NCBI GenBank assembly: GCA_913056495.1
Contig: CAJXMO010000009.1
Location: forward strand, 62,001 to 126,000
Direction of reading: 5' to 3'
Source: an uncultured Alteromonadaceae bacterium
Lineage (GTDB): Bacteria; Pseudomonadota; Gammaproteobacteria; Enterobacterales; Alteromonadaceae
DNA length: 64,000 bases
The notes under the pieces are model-generated. The model saw nothing but the letters and a program-made list of their open reading frames with translations, was not told where the DNA came from and did no database searches. Each line of letters starts with the position of its first letter. Position 1 is the first letter of the stretch. This document shows positions 1 to 9,449 of the stretch, piece by piece. A program made the translations under genes and the position numbers.

Positions 1-159
1 TTGGGTTATTACGTTAATGATAATCTTAAAATTACGCTTCAGGCTCAAAACCTAACCAATGAATCTTCGGTTAATTACTGGGATAACGATACTTCCAAAC
101 CCGCTTATAACGTCCAGTGGGGACGTCGTTATTTGGTTGGTTTCCAGTATTCAATGTAA
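1..159 (+). CDS. TonB-dependent receptor, C-terminal fragment (cut by window edge)
   Basis: The reading frame is open from base 1 to a TAA at 157-159 and encodes about 52 residues. It contains the NLTNE segment and ends in the amphipathic aromatic strand YLVGFQYSM, the usual last beta-strand of an outer-membrane TonB-dependent receptor barrel. The start and the plug domain lie outside the window, so the substrate cannot be read. The following GH2 lipoprotein is on the same strand, which fits a polysaccharide-utilisation locus extending upstream. The family is clear from the C-terminal pattern; everything else is inference. Confidence 0.75.
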   Translation: MGYYVNDNLKITLQAQNLTNESSVNYWDNDTSKPAYNVQWGRRYLVGFQYSM

Positions 160-270
160 CTTACTTGTATATCAACCATTTATTAGATTATGCCTATAAA
201 TGATTTATAATGTTTGAAAGTGATTGATTTTGAGTTGTGGGAAAGTGCGGAAATGTAATTTTATCCGTGG

Positions 271-422
271 TTAACCTCAACTCGGTTTAAGGTTTATTTT
301 AACCAATTAAATTATATAACCTTGTTGTTCTGCATGGTTTTTAACGAGTATTTTTTTGCGCAGACAAGTCCCGGTCAAAAAAAGCCGTTTGAAACAGATT
401 CATTAAACCGAGCTGAGGTTGA
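271..422. repeat. 152-bp inverted-repeat element upstream of the GH2 gene
   Basis: The arm at 271-290 (TTAACCTCAACTCGGTTTAA) matches the reverse complement of 403-422 at 18 of 20 positions. About 110 bp separate the arms. It may be a small MITE-like element or a long-range mRNA hairpin in the leader of the gene at 499. I see no open reading frame in it. The rest of the 160-498 gap is AT-rich and holds no other feature I can support. Confidence 0.55.
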
Positions 423-498
423 TTGGTTAGTCGTTTCCTTTTTCCCGTTTAATTTTTATCACAAATCATCTAACAGAAAATAGTTAAGGAATTAGATT

Positions 499-2871
499 GT
501 GCACAAAATAGTATATAAAGGTTTAGCTTTAGCCATAGTTGCGAGTTTAACCGCTTGTAATGGTTCAGAATCGTCGGCACCCGTCGCATCAGCTCAGCAG
601 CTTCAGGTTGCTGATATACAAGCGGTCAAAATTAACTTTAATCAGAACTGGCAATTTTTTAAAAGTGAACAGTCGTTGTCTGACGAAGCGATTCAATCTG
701 CGAGTTGGGAAAATGTCAGCTTGCCGCATACACCACAAATTGAACCTAAAGTGGTTGATGACCAGTTCCAGGGCTATGTCTGGTATCAAAAGCTAATCAA
801 CCTTAACCCTGAATGGCAAAACAAAAAAATACTGATCCGTTTTGAAGCCGCAATGAATATTGCAGATGTGTATTTAAATGGCGAAAAAATTGGTCACCAC
901 AAAGGGGGCTATTTACCCTTTACGCTGGACTTAACTGATAAGCTAAAAGCCGATGATGTTAATACGCTGCTGGTAAAAATCGATAATACAGACAGTGATA
1001 TTACCGGTCCTAAGCCACTAAATTTATTAGATTTTAATACCTATGGCGGCTTATACCGTGATGTGAATTTGTTGATTAAAAATCCGCTTCATATAACCGA
1101 TGAAATGCTTTCTGCCACACCGGCTGGCGGCGGTGTCTTTGTCACTTATGGGCAAGTATCAAAAGCCCGGTCTGAGGTGAATGTAAAAACAGAGGTCGCC
1201 AATGATAATCAACAGTCTGCGCAGTTTGAGTTAGTGCAAAAGCTTAAATTTGGTGATCAACTGGTTGCTGAAACCAAACAAACTCAGCAGTTAGGGGCAG
1301 GTGAAAAGCAGCATTTAAAACAAAATATGATCGTCAAAAATGCAAAGTTATGGTCACCAGACAACCCAAATTTGTATCAGCTGGAAACCCAAATCTGGCA
1401 GGGTGGGCGATTGCTTGAAAATAAACAAACTCAAATTGGTATTCGTCAGTTTGAACTTAACGATAAACATGAACTGTTAATTAACGGCGAAAAAACCTTT
1501 TTACGTGGCGTAAACCGACATCAAGAATATCCGCATGTAGGTTATGCAACTTCACCAGAAGCGGATTATCGCGATGCAGTTAAAATTAAATCAGCCGGTT
1601 TTGACTATGTGCGTTTATCTCATTATCCACATTCTCCAGCGTTTATGAAAGCAGCTGATGAATTGGGGTTAGTTTTGTTAGATGCCATTTTGGGTTGGCA
1701 ATATGTTAATGACAAACCTGAGTTTAGAGAGCAGGTCGTTCAAACTTGCCGCGATATGATCCGTCGCGATCGTAACCATGCCAGTGTATTAGCATGGGAG
1801 TGCTCATTAAACGAGTCTTGGATGCCAGAAGATTTAGTTGCAGAATTTGATAAAACAGTTGATGAAGAGTTTCCTAATGCCTATTCGGCCGGTTGGCAAC
1901 TCGGTTACGATATCTACTTACAAGCGCGCCAACACAGAATGAAACATTATGAAACCCCGACTTATCCATACAATGTATCTGAATATGGTGACTGGGAATA
2001 CTATGCTCAAAATGCCGGTTTAAATCAGGATAGTTGGGCAGATTTAAAAGAAAGCGAACGAACCAGCCGACAGTTATTAAGCGATGGTGAAAAACGTTTG
2101 TTGCAACAAGCAACTAACGTTCAGGAAGCGCATAACGATAACTTACAAGTGCCTGCTTTTGCTGATAGTTATTGGGTCATGTTTGATTACAACCGGGGCT
2201 ATAGTCCAGATTTAGAAGCGTCGGGTATTATGAGTATTTATCGGTTACCCAAATATAGCTATTATTTTTATCAGAGCCAGCGAGATGCGCATATACAATC
2301 TGATGATTATCAATCGGGTCCTATGGTGCATATTGCCAGTGAATGGACAGAAAATTCATCAACTAAAGTACGAGTATTTAGTAATGCCGATGAAGTTGAG
2401 CTTTGGTTAAATGACAAGCTTATTGCTAGACAAAAACCAAATTCTGATAAATTGTCTACTCACTTACCACATCCGCCATTTGAGTTTGATTTAGGCGAAT
2501 TTAAACCCGGTCAGTTAATGGCTAAAGCCTTTATTGACGGGAAAGAAGTTGCCAAGCATCAAGTTAGCACACCAGGTAAAGCAGTCGGCATTGAATTATC
2601 GCTCGATACCAGTGGCGTTGCCCCAACTGAAGGTGATGTGCTGTTTGTATACGCCAAACTGGTTGATGATAAAGGGAATCTGGTACCTGCCAATCATGTA
2701 GAAATTGAGTTTAGTGCATTGGGTGATATTCAAGTCTTAAATCCACAAACGCCTTCAACTGAACAGGGCATAGCAACTGCTCTGATTAAAACCGGCCAGA
2801 ACTTTAAGCAAGCCAGTATTAAGGTCACCAGTAAAACCTTTAAATTATCTGAAACGGCTAATCTGTTTTAA
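499..2871 (+). CDS. GH2-family glycoside hydrolase lipoprotein
   Basis: Predicted exo-acting glycosidase (beta-galactosidase/beta-glucuronidase type) anchored as a lipoprotein. The N-terminus carries a signal peptide with lipobox LTAC (Cys20). The GH2 sugar-binding domain spans about residues 45-195, the immunoglobulin-like domain 200-320 and the TIM barrel 325-610. In the barrel, NES at 438-440 supplies the acid/base Glu439, and SEYGDW around 494 supplies the likely nucleophile Glu495. The C-terminus (about 610-790) looks like a DUF4982-type beta-sandwich followed by a Big_1/invasin-like immunoglobulin domain. The start is GTG with an AAGGA ribosome site 8-9 bases upstream. The preceding TBDR suggests outer-membrane glycan uptake. 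The family is sure; substrate specificity cannot be read from the sequence. Confidence 0.88.
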   Translation: MHKIVYKGLALAIVASLTACNGSESSAPVASAQQLQVADIQAVKINFNQNWQFFKSEQSLSDEAIQSASWENVSLPHTPQIEPKVVDDQFQGYVWYQKLINLNPEWQNKKILIRFEAAMNIADVYLNGEKIGHHKGGYLPFTLDLTDKLKADDVNTLLVKIDNTDSDITGPKPLNLLDFNTYGGLYRDVNLLIKNPLHITDEMLSATPAGGGVFVTYGQVSKARSEVNVKTEVANDNQQSAQFELVQKLKFGDQLVAETKQTQQLGAGEKQHLKQNMIVKNAKLWSPDNPNLYQLETQIWQGGRLLENKQTQIGIRQFELNDKHELLINGEKTFLRGVNRHQEYPHVGYATSPEADYRDAVKIKSAGFDYVRLSHYPHSPAFMKAADELGLVLLDAILGWQYVNDKPEFREQVVQTCRDMIRRDRNHASVLAWECSLNESWMPEDLVAEFDKTVDEEFPNAYSAGWQLGYDIYLQARQHRMKHYETPTYPYNVSEYGDWEYYAQNAGLNQDSWADLKESERTSRQLLSDGEKRLLQQATNVQEAHNDNLQVPAFADSYWVMFDYNRGYSPDLEASGIMSIYRLPKYSYYFYQSQRDAHIQSDDYQSGPMVHIASEWTENSSTKVRVFSNADEVELWLNDKLIARQKPNSDKLSTHLPHPPFEFDLGEFKPGQLMAKAFIDGKEVAKHQVSTPGKAVGIELSLDTSGVAPTEGDVLFVYAKLVDDKGNLVPANHVEIEFSALGDIQVLNPQTPSTEQGIATALIKTGQNFKQASIKVTSKTFKLSETANLF

Positions 2872-2897
2872 CGGTAACTCGGGTTAATCGTTAATTT

Positions 2898-2946
2898 AAA
2901 CCATGGCGTTCTCTTTAATATACAAGGGAATACCATGGTTTTTTGT
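2898..2946 (+). terminator. Rho-independent terminator after the GH2 gene
   Basis: AAACCATGG (2898-2906) pairs perfectly with CCATGGTTT (2933-2941) and is followed by a T-rich run. It lies 27 bp after the GH2 stop codon. The rest of the gap to 3149 holds no gene that I can see. Confidence 0.7.
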
Positions 2947-3148
2947 TTTAGTGAGCAGTCTATCTAATCTATCAGGCGCATTCTTTTGGTTTAAATTAAA
3001 GCTTGAGGCCAAAAGCTACTTAAATCAACAAAAAGGATTATGAGTATATCATTGGTATTTACTCTGAGTTTCGGACGTAACAACTTGTTTTAAAATAAAA
3101 TATAAACGAAAATTGAGGCTAAATAAGCAAATCTACCAGGTTCAGTAA

Positions 3149-3610
3149 ATGCTGAGTATTCAAATTTATGATGGCAAGCAGGCCAATGAAATTGCAGATT
3201 TATTTTATTCAGCTGTTCATCATATATCGCCCGAAATCTATAATAAAAAGCAACAAGATGCCTGGGCTCCACCTCCGGATTATGAATTTTGGAAAGCAAG
3301 GCTTGAACAAAAACAGCCATTTGTTGCATTGATTAATAATCGGGTCGCCGGGTTCATCGAGTTAGACGCAGATGGCCATATAGATTGTGCTTATACCCAT
3401 CCGGATTTCCAGCGACAAGGCGTAGCGAGCCAATTATATCAATATTTGCTTGAGCAGGCTTATGAGCAAAAACTAAATCGACTCTATGTTGAAGCCTCAC
3501 TGGTTGCAAAACCATTTTTTGAAAAACAGGGATTTACCACTGTGCAACAAAATAAAGTGAACCGAAATGGTGAAATTTTGATTAACTTCTCAATGGAAAA
3601 ATGGATCTAG
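3149..3610 (+). CDS. GNAT-family N-acetyltransferase
   Basis: 153-residue cytoplasmic acetyltransferase of the GNAT fold, a typical single-domain length. The acetyl-CoA pyrophosphate-binding motif A is seen as HPDFQRQGVASQLYQYL around residues 89-105 (Q/R-x-x-G-x-A pattern). The segment AKPFFEKQGF before the C-terminus is the usual motif B. The N-terminal half (helix, then VAGFIELD strands) also fits the fold. It is a single gene with no link to the carbohydrate genes beside it. The acceptor substrate is unknown. Confidence 0.85.
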   Translation: MLSIQIYDGKQANEIADLFYSAVHHISPEIYNKKQQDAWAPPPDYEFWKARLEQKQPFVALINNRVAGFIELDADGHIDCAYTHPDFQRQGVASQLYQYLLEQAYEQKLNRLYVEASLVAKPFFEKQGFTTVQQNKVNRNGEILINFSMEKWI

Positions 3611-3616
3611 CGCCTT

Positions 3617-3763
3617 TTACTGCTTTTCAAAATGATATTCCCGCATCAACAGGAACAATGGAAACCCAAGTGAAACACCGACAGTACAGGTTAATATTAT
3701 GGGTAGCCATAAAGCTTTCATGTTTAGTCTGTTGCCTTCTACCCAAATAAAAACTATTAATAC
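3617..3763 (-). pseudogene. 3' half of a small membrane-protein gene, split by an inverted-repeat element
   Basis: Read on the minus strand, this stretch encodes LVLIVFIWVEGNRLNMKALW and continues for about 28 residues to REYHFEKQ and a stop at 3617-3619. The pattern (hydrophobic segment, EGNRL, MKALWLP, GVSLGFPLFLLMRE) resembles the C-terminal half of DUF2834-type membrane proteins. It has no start of its own. If the element at 3764-4031 is removed with one TA kept, it joins in frame to the fragment at 4032-4149, giving an 88-residue protein. That is shorter than the roughly 110 residues I would expect for DUF2834, so material may also have been lost. Confidence 0.6.
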
Positions 3764-4031
3764 TAGAGCCTGTTTATCTTTGTGTTATTTTTGAGCAATA
3801 GGCTATTTTAATCATTAACAAAGCAGAATGAGTGCGGTTTAGTGGTTCTAAATAAACGAATTCTAATGAAGTTAAGGGTTAAAATAGCCATTGCCCTTCG
3901 GGCTGAGGCCAAAATTGTCTTATACGGCGTTAAAAATAATTCTTTTAGACGACTAAATTTCGTTATTTTTGCCTTGTCTAAGACAATTTTTTCTCTCAGC
4001 TCAAATTATAAACAAAGATAAACAGGCTCTA
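3764..4031. mobile_element. MITE-like element with 19-bp perfect terminal inverted repeats
   Basis: TAGAGCCTGTTTATCTTTG at 3764-3782 is the exact reverse complement of 4013-4031. The outer TA on each side fits a TA target duplication, as in the IS630/Tc1-mariner group. An inner inverted repeat (AAAATTGTCTTA around 3911-3922 against TAAGACAATTTT around 3979-3990) adds further fold-back. There is no transposase frame, so it would be non-autonomous. Removing it restores an open frame across the flanks (see the two pseudogene halves). I found no second copy in the window. Confidence 0.7.
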
Positions 4032-4149
4032 ATTTATCTGATGCAACCGCCGGAGCACCAAATACCTTGTGATCTTTTTCCGGATAATATTCAGCATGGC
4101 CCGCTAATGAAGTAGTCAGACAGATTACAAATAGTAATTTTTTCAGCAT
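4032..4149 (-). pseudogene. 5' half of the split small membrane/secreted protein gene
   Basis: The ATG at 4149-4147 is preceded by AGGAGAG at good spacing. The product begins MLKKLLFVICLTTSLAGHA, a signal-peptide or transmembrane segment, and runs through YYPEKDHKVFGAPAVASDK (residue 39). It then enters the inverted-repeat element and stops after eight more residues, at 4006-4008. The frame continues exactly into the 3617-3763 fragment when the element is excised with one TA. The strong ribosome site argues that this was a real gene. Confidence 0.6.
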
Positions 4150-4183
4150 TAAAGGCTCTCCTTTGCTAATAGGTTGTTTGAGT

Positions 4184-4283
4184 ATAACGAGATTTTAGAA
4201 AAACATCGTCCTTAAAATATTATCGTGCGCTAGTTGATAAGGTCACCTCTTCTATGGGGAAACCTATCAAGATTTTATGTACA
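4184..4283. repeat. Diverged ~100-bp intergenic repeat, copy 1
   Basis: It starts at GTATAACGAGA and ends near AAACCTATCAAGATTTTATGTA. It aligns along its whole length with 31534-31637, where the shared blocks are GTATAACGAGA, AGAAAAAC, TTATCGT, CGCTA and AACCTATCAAGATTTTA. Both copies lie just upstream (minus strand) of a small signal-peptide-encoding gene. The function is unknown. The remaining gap up to 4424 holds nothing that I can support. Confidence 0.55.
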
Positions 4284-4424
4284 AAGGTTGTTTCTGCTTG
4301 TTTGTCCCGCGGTTTATTTCATAGTGTAAACTTGCGACTTTGTTTGAATATTAACCTGAAATTTAACAAATTGTGTAATTTACTTTTCATATGATGCGAC
4401 TGGGATTAAACTGACCACTTAGTA

Positions 4425-4438
4425 AAACAACATTGTTT
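4425..4438 (+). promoter_or_regulatory. Degenerate LacI-type operator before the ABC ATPase gene
   Basis: AAACAACATTGTTT is a near-palindrome that resembles the GACAACGTTGTY sites found elsewhere in the window, with the central CG changed to CA. It lies 39 bp before the ATG of the ATPase gene. Binding by a LacI-family regulator is inference from the resemblance and from the shared sugar-transport theme. Confidence 0.45.
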
Positions 4439-4477
4439 AATTGTTTTGTATCAACCATACATTAGCTCCCGGTTATT

Positions 4478-5602
4478 ATGACAGCCATTATCCTCAAGCA
4501 TATCTCAAAAAACTATTCAACCAATGTCCCAGTTTTGAAGGATATCAATTTATCGATTGAATCCGGTGAACTGATTGTTTTTATTGGCTCTTCCGGATGT
4601 GGTAAATCGACCCTACTGCGCATTATTTCAGGGTTAGATACGCCGTCAGGCGGTGAAATCTGGTTTGATCAGGATTTAATGAATCAGGTCGCGCCGGGGC
4701 AACGACAGGTGGGTATGGTGTTTCAGTCATATGCTTTATATCCGCATATGACAGTTAAAGAAAATTTGTCGTTTGGCCTCAAGCAAAAAAAACTTGGCAA
4801 GCAGGAAATTGAAGCCAGCGTGCAGCAGGTCGCCCAGACACTTGAAATTGAAGCCTTGTTAAATTTGAAACCTGAAGCGCTCTCCGGTGGTCAGCAGCAA
4901 AGAGTTGCAATAGGGCGTTGTATCGTGCAAACCCCCAGGTTATTTTTATTTGATGAGCCGCTTTCAAATTTAGATACCGAGCTCAGAGTGAAAACACGTC
5001 GAGAAATAAGGCGTCTGCACCAAACGCTCAAGGCGACTATGATTTATGTGACTCATGATCAGGTTGAGGCGATGACACTCGCCGACAAAATAGCGGTTTT
5101 TGCGCCTTTATCCGAGCATAATCAGATTAATTTACAGCAATTTGGTACTCCGTTAACGCTTTACAATCAACCCGCTAATAAATTTGTAGCCGGCTTTTTG
5201 GGCACGCCCAAAATAAACTTTATTGCTGCAACTGTCATACAGTGCAATGACGTATCATTTGATATTGAACTGGCTAATGGTATGCGGATGACGTTTGAGA
5301 TCAATAAAAATGTAAATACTGAGGCAATTTTCTTGGGCCAGAAAGTCGATTTAGCGATACGTCCTGAGCACTTTCGTTTGCTGGCCGGTCAGGGGGATAT
5401 GAATCTGATTGTTGAATATGATTCATGCGAGCAACTGGGCGCTGAAACGCTGATGTATTTTACCTTTGGTCAAGACGCCATTGCGGCAAAATTTGCACAG
5501 CAAACGTCGATTTCTCAAACCGCAGAAAGCAAAACAAATCTTTATTTTAATTTAGCAAATTGTTTTGTATTTGATCATGAATCCGGTAACCGTCTGGTAT
5601 AA
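4478..5602 (+). CDS. ABC transporter ATPase, MalK/UgpC/MsiK type
   Basis: 374-residue nucleotide-binding subunit of a CUT1 sugar importer, peripheral on the inner membrane. It shows Walker A GSSGCGKST (37-45), the Q-loop in FQSYALYPH (82-90), signature LSGGQ (135-139), Walker B LFLFDE (155-160) and the switch His193 in THDQ. About 130 C-terminal residues form the TOBE/MalK-like regulatory domain. No permease or binding protein is adjacent. The importer operon at 26909-30133 has a binding protein and two permeases but no ATPase, so this protein is the obvious partner, and a related operator supports co-regulation. It may also serve other importers, as MsiK-type ATPases do. Confidence 0.9.
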   Translation: MTAIILKHISKNYSTNVPVLKDINLSIESGELIVFIGSSGCGKSTLLRIISGLDTPSGGEIWFDQDLMNQVAPGQRQVGMVFQSYALYPHMTVKENLSFGLKQKKLGKQEIEASVQQVAQTLEIEALLNLKPEALSGGQQQRVAIGRCIVQTPRLFLFDEPLSNLDTELRVKTRREIRRLHQTLKATMIYVTHDQVEAMTLADKIAVFAPLSEHNQINLQQFGTPLTLYNQPANKFVAGFLGTPKINFIAATVIQCNDVSFDIELANGMRMTFEINKNVNTEAIFLGQKVDLAIRPEHFRLLAGQGDMNLIVEYDSCEQLGAETLMYFTFGQDAIAAKFAQQTSISQTAESKTNLYFNLANCFVFDHESGNRLV

Positions 5603-5663
5603 AGGCATATACTTATCTTTTAAATTTTTACGTGCTGAAACAGCATTTCTATATATTTTTAAC

Positions 5664-5691
5664 TTGCATTTAAAGACAACGTTGTTATAGT
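5664..5691 (+). promoter_or_regulatory. Promoter with LacI-type operator in its spacer (MFS gene)
   Basis: A -35-like TTGCAT (5664-5669) and a -10-like TATAGT (5686-5691) lie 16 bp apart. The perfect dyad core GACAACGTTGTT (5675-5686) fills the spacer, so a bound repressor would block RNA polymerase directly. It lies about 65 bp before the MFS start codon. The same operator recurs in the fructan locus. Confidence 0.65.
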
Positions 5692-5755
5692 TGATTTAAT
5701 TGGATTATAAACCTATGCATATTGGAATGCGGGTAAATTAATTAAGAGATAAATT

Positions 5756-7159
5756 ATGTCTAAATTATTATTATGGTCAGTCACAGTTGCTGTGGCTGGT
5801 TTTTTATTTGGCTTTGATACTGCGGTGATCTCAGGTGCAGAGCAAAAAATTCAAAACTTATGGCAACTGACCCCGTTTGAACATGGTACTTTCATTGTTT
5901 CATCTGCGCTGTGGGGCACTGTACTTGGGGCGTTAACCGGGAGCATCCCCTGTGACCGGCTCGGGCGAAAAACGACGCTGATAGTCATAGGTATTTTATA
6001 TGCCGTATCTGCGCTGGGTTCTGCAATTGCAACGGATGAATATATGTTTGCCTTGCTGCGCTTTATTGGCGGTGTGGGTGTGGGTATTTCGTCTATTGCG
6101 GTACCTGCCTATATTTCCGAGGTTGCCCCGGCAAAACACAGAGGCCGATTGGTTGCGCTTTATCAGTTTCAGATTGTATTTGGTATATTGATCGCGTTTG
6201 TCTCTAATTATTTTATTTCTGGTTTTGCCGACTGGGACTGGCGATTAATGTTAGGTATTGAAACCCTGCCAGCAGTTGTTTATTTGCTCATGGTACTTAA
6301 AGTGCCGGAAAGCCCGCGTTGGTTAATTTTACATAAAGATGATGTTCAGACCAGCCGTAAAATTTTATTAGAAATTGGTGAAGAGAATATTGATCAGGTG
6401 ATTGCTGAAATTAAAGAGAGCAAAACCTCACCCGCTGATATTGCACAAACCAAAAAGGTGCTGGAGTCGGTTGAACAGCATAATGTTGAACACGAAGTTC
6501 AGGATATCATTGAAGAAAAACAAGAAAACGCGCATAGTAGTTTGTTCAGCAAAAAATATTCATTCCCGATTATGCTGGCATTTTTGTTAGCCTTTTTTAA
6601 CCAGTTATCAGGCATTAATTTTATTTTGTATTATGCGCCTCGTGTATTTGAAATGGCCGGGCTTGATGCCAGTGCTTCTTTATTGTCAAGTACAGGAATT
6701 GGCCTGACAAACCTAATATTTACCATGGCAGGTTTGTATTTGATTGATATGGCCGGGCGTAAAACCCTGATGTTAATTGGCTCGGTGGGGTATATTATTT
6801 CTTTGGGCATTGTTGCTTGGGCTTTTGCCGGTGGTCATGGCGGTGCCATCGTTGTCGCTGCTATTTTTGCGTTTATTGCGTCACACGCTATCGGTCAAGG
6901 CGCGGTTATTTGGGTATTTATTGCTGAAATTTTCCCTAATTCGGTACGTGCCAAAGGGCAGGCACTTGGCTCGGGTACACACTGGGTGTTTGCCGCTTTA
7001 ATCAGTTTATTAATGCCAATTGCACTGAGCGCATTTAGCGCCAGCAGTATATTTGTCTTTTTTGCCGGTATGATGGTATTACAGCTTGTGTATGTGTTGT
7101 TTTTAATGCCGGAAACCAAAGGCCGAAGTTTGGAAGATATCGCCCACGAATATAAATAA
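5756..7159 (+). CDS. Sugar-porter family MFS transporter
   Basis: 467-residue inner-membrane sugar:proton symporter with about 12 transmembrane segments. Sugar-porter signatures are present: GFDTAVISGAEQ near the N-terminus, DRLGRKTT in loop 2-3, PESPRWL after helix 6, QLSGINFILYYAP in helix 7, and the C-terminal PETKGRSLEDI. The central loop (about residues 205-260) is longer and more charged than usual. The upstream promoter has a LacI-type operator identical to those of the fructan locus, so uptake of fructose, glucose or sucrose is the best guess. That assignment is inference. Confidence 0.88.
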   Translation: MSKLLLWSVTVAVAGFLFGFDTAVISGAEQKIQNLWQLTPFEHGTFIVSSALWGTVLGALTGSIPCDRLGRKTTLIVIGILYAVSALGSAIATDEYMFALLRFIGGVGVGISSIAVPAYISEVAPAKHRGRLVALYQFQIVFGILIAFVSNYFISGFADWDWRLMLGIETLPAVVYLLMVLKVPESPRWLILHKDDVQTSRKILLEIGEENIDQVIAEIKESKTSPADIAQTKKVLESVEQHNVEHEVQDIIEEKQENAHSSLFSKKYSFPIMLAFLLAFFNQLSGINFILYYAPRVFEMAGLDASASLLSSTGIGLTNLIFTMAGLYLIDMAGRKTLMLIGSVGYIISLGIVAWAFAGGHGGAIVVAAIFAFIASHAIGQGAVIWVFIAEIFPNSVRAKGQALGSGTHWVFAALISLLMPIALSAFSASSIFVFFAGMMVLQLVYVLFLMPETKGRSLEDIAHEYK

Positions 7160-7185
7160 CCCAAACCCTCACAGGTATTGAAACT

Positions 7186-7222
7186 AAAAGGCCCGCTTAT
7201 TTTATAAATAAGCGGGCCTTTT
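7186..7222. terminator. Bidirectional terminator between convergent genes
   Basis: A perfect 15-bp stem, AAAAGGCCCGCTTAT (7186-7200) with ATAAGCGGGCCTTTT (7208-7222), has T-runs on both strands. It separates the MFS gene (+) from the GH16 gene (-). Confidence 0.9.
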
Positions 7223-7313
7223 GCTGACTAAGCATTAAAAATTCGGGTAATGCGAAGTGTTAAGCTGCTTTACAGCTTAACTTTACGGCTAATGTTTCAA
7301 TTTATGCCGATTG

Positions 7314-9449
7314 TTACTGACAAATACCTGAACTGGCGTTTGTATCTAAAGGTAAACCGCCGGTGACATCACTGACACAAAAGCCAACCGTTACATTTCC
7401 GCCTTGCGCAGAAGCTGTCACTAAGTGAGCGATGCCATTTGAATCTGTGATGGCAGAAGCCGCTTCGTTCCAGCTACCTGAAAAGTTACCTTGTACACTA
7501 ACGCCTTCTATAGGGTTACCTAAATCATCTAATACTGTAACTGCGGCAGTGCCCAGTTTCTGGCCTTTGCCGGCGCTTTGTGTGCCGGTTGTAATACTTT
7601 GAATTAGACTGCTTGTGGCAGTCCCGCCTGAGTTTTCAGTCGGATTCACTGTACTTGTTACAGTATGGCTGGCACCGTCATCATCGGTAACGGTTAACGA
7701 CACTGTATAACTGCCAGTTTGTATATAATTATGGCTTGCTACTGAGCCTGTTGCTGTATTTCCATCTCCAAAGTCCCAAGCATAGCTGACAATACTGCCA
7801 TCGCTGTCAGAGCTGGCGGAACCATCAAAACCGCAACTTAAATCGTTACAGTTTGCACTTATGCTTGCGCTTGGCGGATTGTTTGAGCTACTCGTGTTTT
7901 CACCTAATATTTCAATATTATCAATAATGTAAGTATCATCAGAGAAGTTATTTGGGTCGATCAAAAACAAGATACTATCAACGCTGTTATCTGAAGTGCC
8001 ACCATCCATACGTTCAACCAGTGAAAAATCCAGAGTTTGCCAGCCATTGGCGTTATCAATAAATGCATTAAATTTACTGTGTCGGCCAACCGGGAAATTA
8101 TCCGGCGTCGCAGTTGTGCTGTCTTCTAGCTGAATAATAATTTCTTTGCCAACTAAAGTCGGATCTGTGTTATTTATTTCAAGCTGAAATGCTTTATCAC
8201 CTAGGATAAACGGATTAACATCCGGTATTGCTGAAGTGCTTGCCGAAATTACATCCCACTGACTTGCACCATCGCGAGTATAAGTTAATACGCCATTGGC
8301 CACTGAATAGCTGCCGTTGGTAAAAGTCACCGCCATATTGCTGGTGCCATTATAATCTTCCAGTACGGTTTCAGTTGTCAGATTTTTACCAACATAAATA
8401 TGGGTTTCAACTTCGCAGCCTCCGGATATTGCTGTGAGCGTTTGCGTACTGTTTGCGCTGGCTTCATCCCAGGTAACGCTGATGGTATCGCCTGATCCTG
8501 AAATGCTGCCCCCGGTTACCGACCAACTTGTATCAGTACCCGGATTTACAACAGAATAGCTTTCTGTTGAACCTGGTTTAGGTAAATGGTTACCGCTTAA
8601 ATTAGGCTGATTGCCACCAAATACCCGTACATAATCTACTTCAAGTGATTGCGGCAAAGCGCTGTCATCGACTGTTCCGCCCCAGGTTCCGCCCACGGCT
8701 AAATTAAAGATTAGATGGAAATTATTGCGCCCGTCAAATGGCCAATCTTGCGGGGCCACATCGGCAATTGTTTTAGTCGAATACAGCATATTGTCGACAT
8801 ACCAGCGAATTTCATCCTGTTCCCATTCAACGGCATAGGTATGGAAATCATCAGACCACTTACCCGGCTGCATTAAAATTGAGCCACCCTGATGAGCGTT
8901 ATCCGGCCAAGGTTGACCGTAATGAATTGTGCCATAGGCCATATTGGCACTTTGACCTACCGATTCAAAAATATCAATTTCGCCACTCATAGGCCAAGCC
9001 TGAACCGGGTTGCTTGGTAACATCCAGAAAGCAGGCCACATCCCCTGACCAGATGGAATTTTCATTCGTGCTTCAAATCGGCCAAAAGTCCATTCGCCAC
9101 TGGCTGGCATATTGGCACTTCTGATTCGGCCTGAAGTATATAAGGTTGATTTTATGCGTTCTTTTCGGGCTTCTATCGTCATAATCCCGTTTGCCAGCGT
9201 AATATTCTCCGGTTGATAGTTTTGCAATTCACTGTTGCCCCAGCCGCACATGCCTGCGCCCTGATCGCATCCATCACCGGTCTGAATTTCCCAAGCGCTG
9301 GTATCCAACGATGCTTGAGTAAAGTCATCTTGCCATACCAGAGGCTGGCATTGCTGAGCGATTACTGATTGGGTGAACATGCCCAGAGAAGTGGCGGCTG
9401 CCAAGCATGAGTATTTAAAAATGTTTCCTGTTTTAGCGATTGAGTTCAT
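7314..9449 (-). CDS. Secreted GH16 beta-glucanase (laminarinase-like) with PKD and Ig-like modules
   Basis: 711-residue secreted endo-glucanase. The signal peptide ends near residue 31 (SVIAQ). The GH16 domain spans about 35-277 with catalytic motif GEIDIFE: Glu157 nucleophile, Asp159, Glu162 acid/base. A PKD-like segment (about 290-350), a beta-sandwich of carbohydrate-binding type (about 355-530), a clear PKD domain (SYAWDFGDG, about 540-615) and a C-terminal Big_1-like immunoglobulin domain follow. The GH16 part resembles bacterial beta-1,3-glucanases (WPAFWMLP motif), so laminarin is the likely substrate. It is a lone gene on the minus strand between terminators, with no TBDR directly beside it. 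The family is certain; substrate is inference. Confidence 0.9.
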   Translation of the reverse strand: MNSIAKTGNIFKYSCLAAATSLGMFTQSVIAQQCQPLVWQDDFTQASLDTSAWEIQTGDGCDQGAGMCGWGNSELQNYQPENITLANGIMTIEARKERIKSTLYTSGRIRSANMPASGEWTFGRFEARMKIPSGQGMWPAFWMLPSNPVQAWPMSGEIDIFESVGQSANMAYGTIHYGQPWPDNAHQGGSILMQPGKWSDDFHTYAVEWEQDEIRWYVDNMLYSTKTIADVAPQDWPFDGRNNFHLIFNLAVGGTWGGTVDDSALPQSLEVDYVRVFGGNQPNLSGNHLPKPGSTESYSVVNPGTDTSWSVTGGSISGSGDTISVTWDEASANSTQTLTAISGGCEVETHIYVGKNLTTETVLEDYNGTSNMAVTFTNGSYSVANGVLTYTRDGASQWDVISASTSAIPDVNPFILGDKAFQLEINNTDPTLVGKEIIIQLEDSTTATPDNFPVGRHSKFNAFIDNANGWQTLDFSLVERMDGGTSDNSVDSILFLIDPNNFSDDTYIIDNIEILGENTSSSNNPPSASISANCNDLSCGFDGSASSDSDGSIVSYAWDFGDGNTATGSVASHNYIQTGSYTVSLTVTDDDGASHTVTSTVNPTENSGGTATSSLIQSITTGTQSAGKGQKLGTAAVTVLDDLGNPIEGVSVQGNFSGSWNEAASAITDSNGIAHLVTASAQGGNVTVGFCVSDVTGGLPLDTNASSGICQ

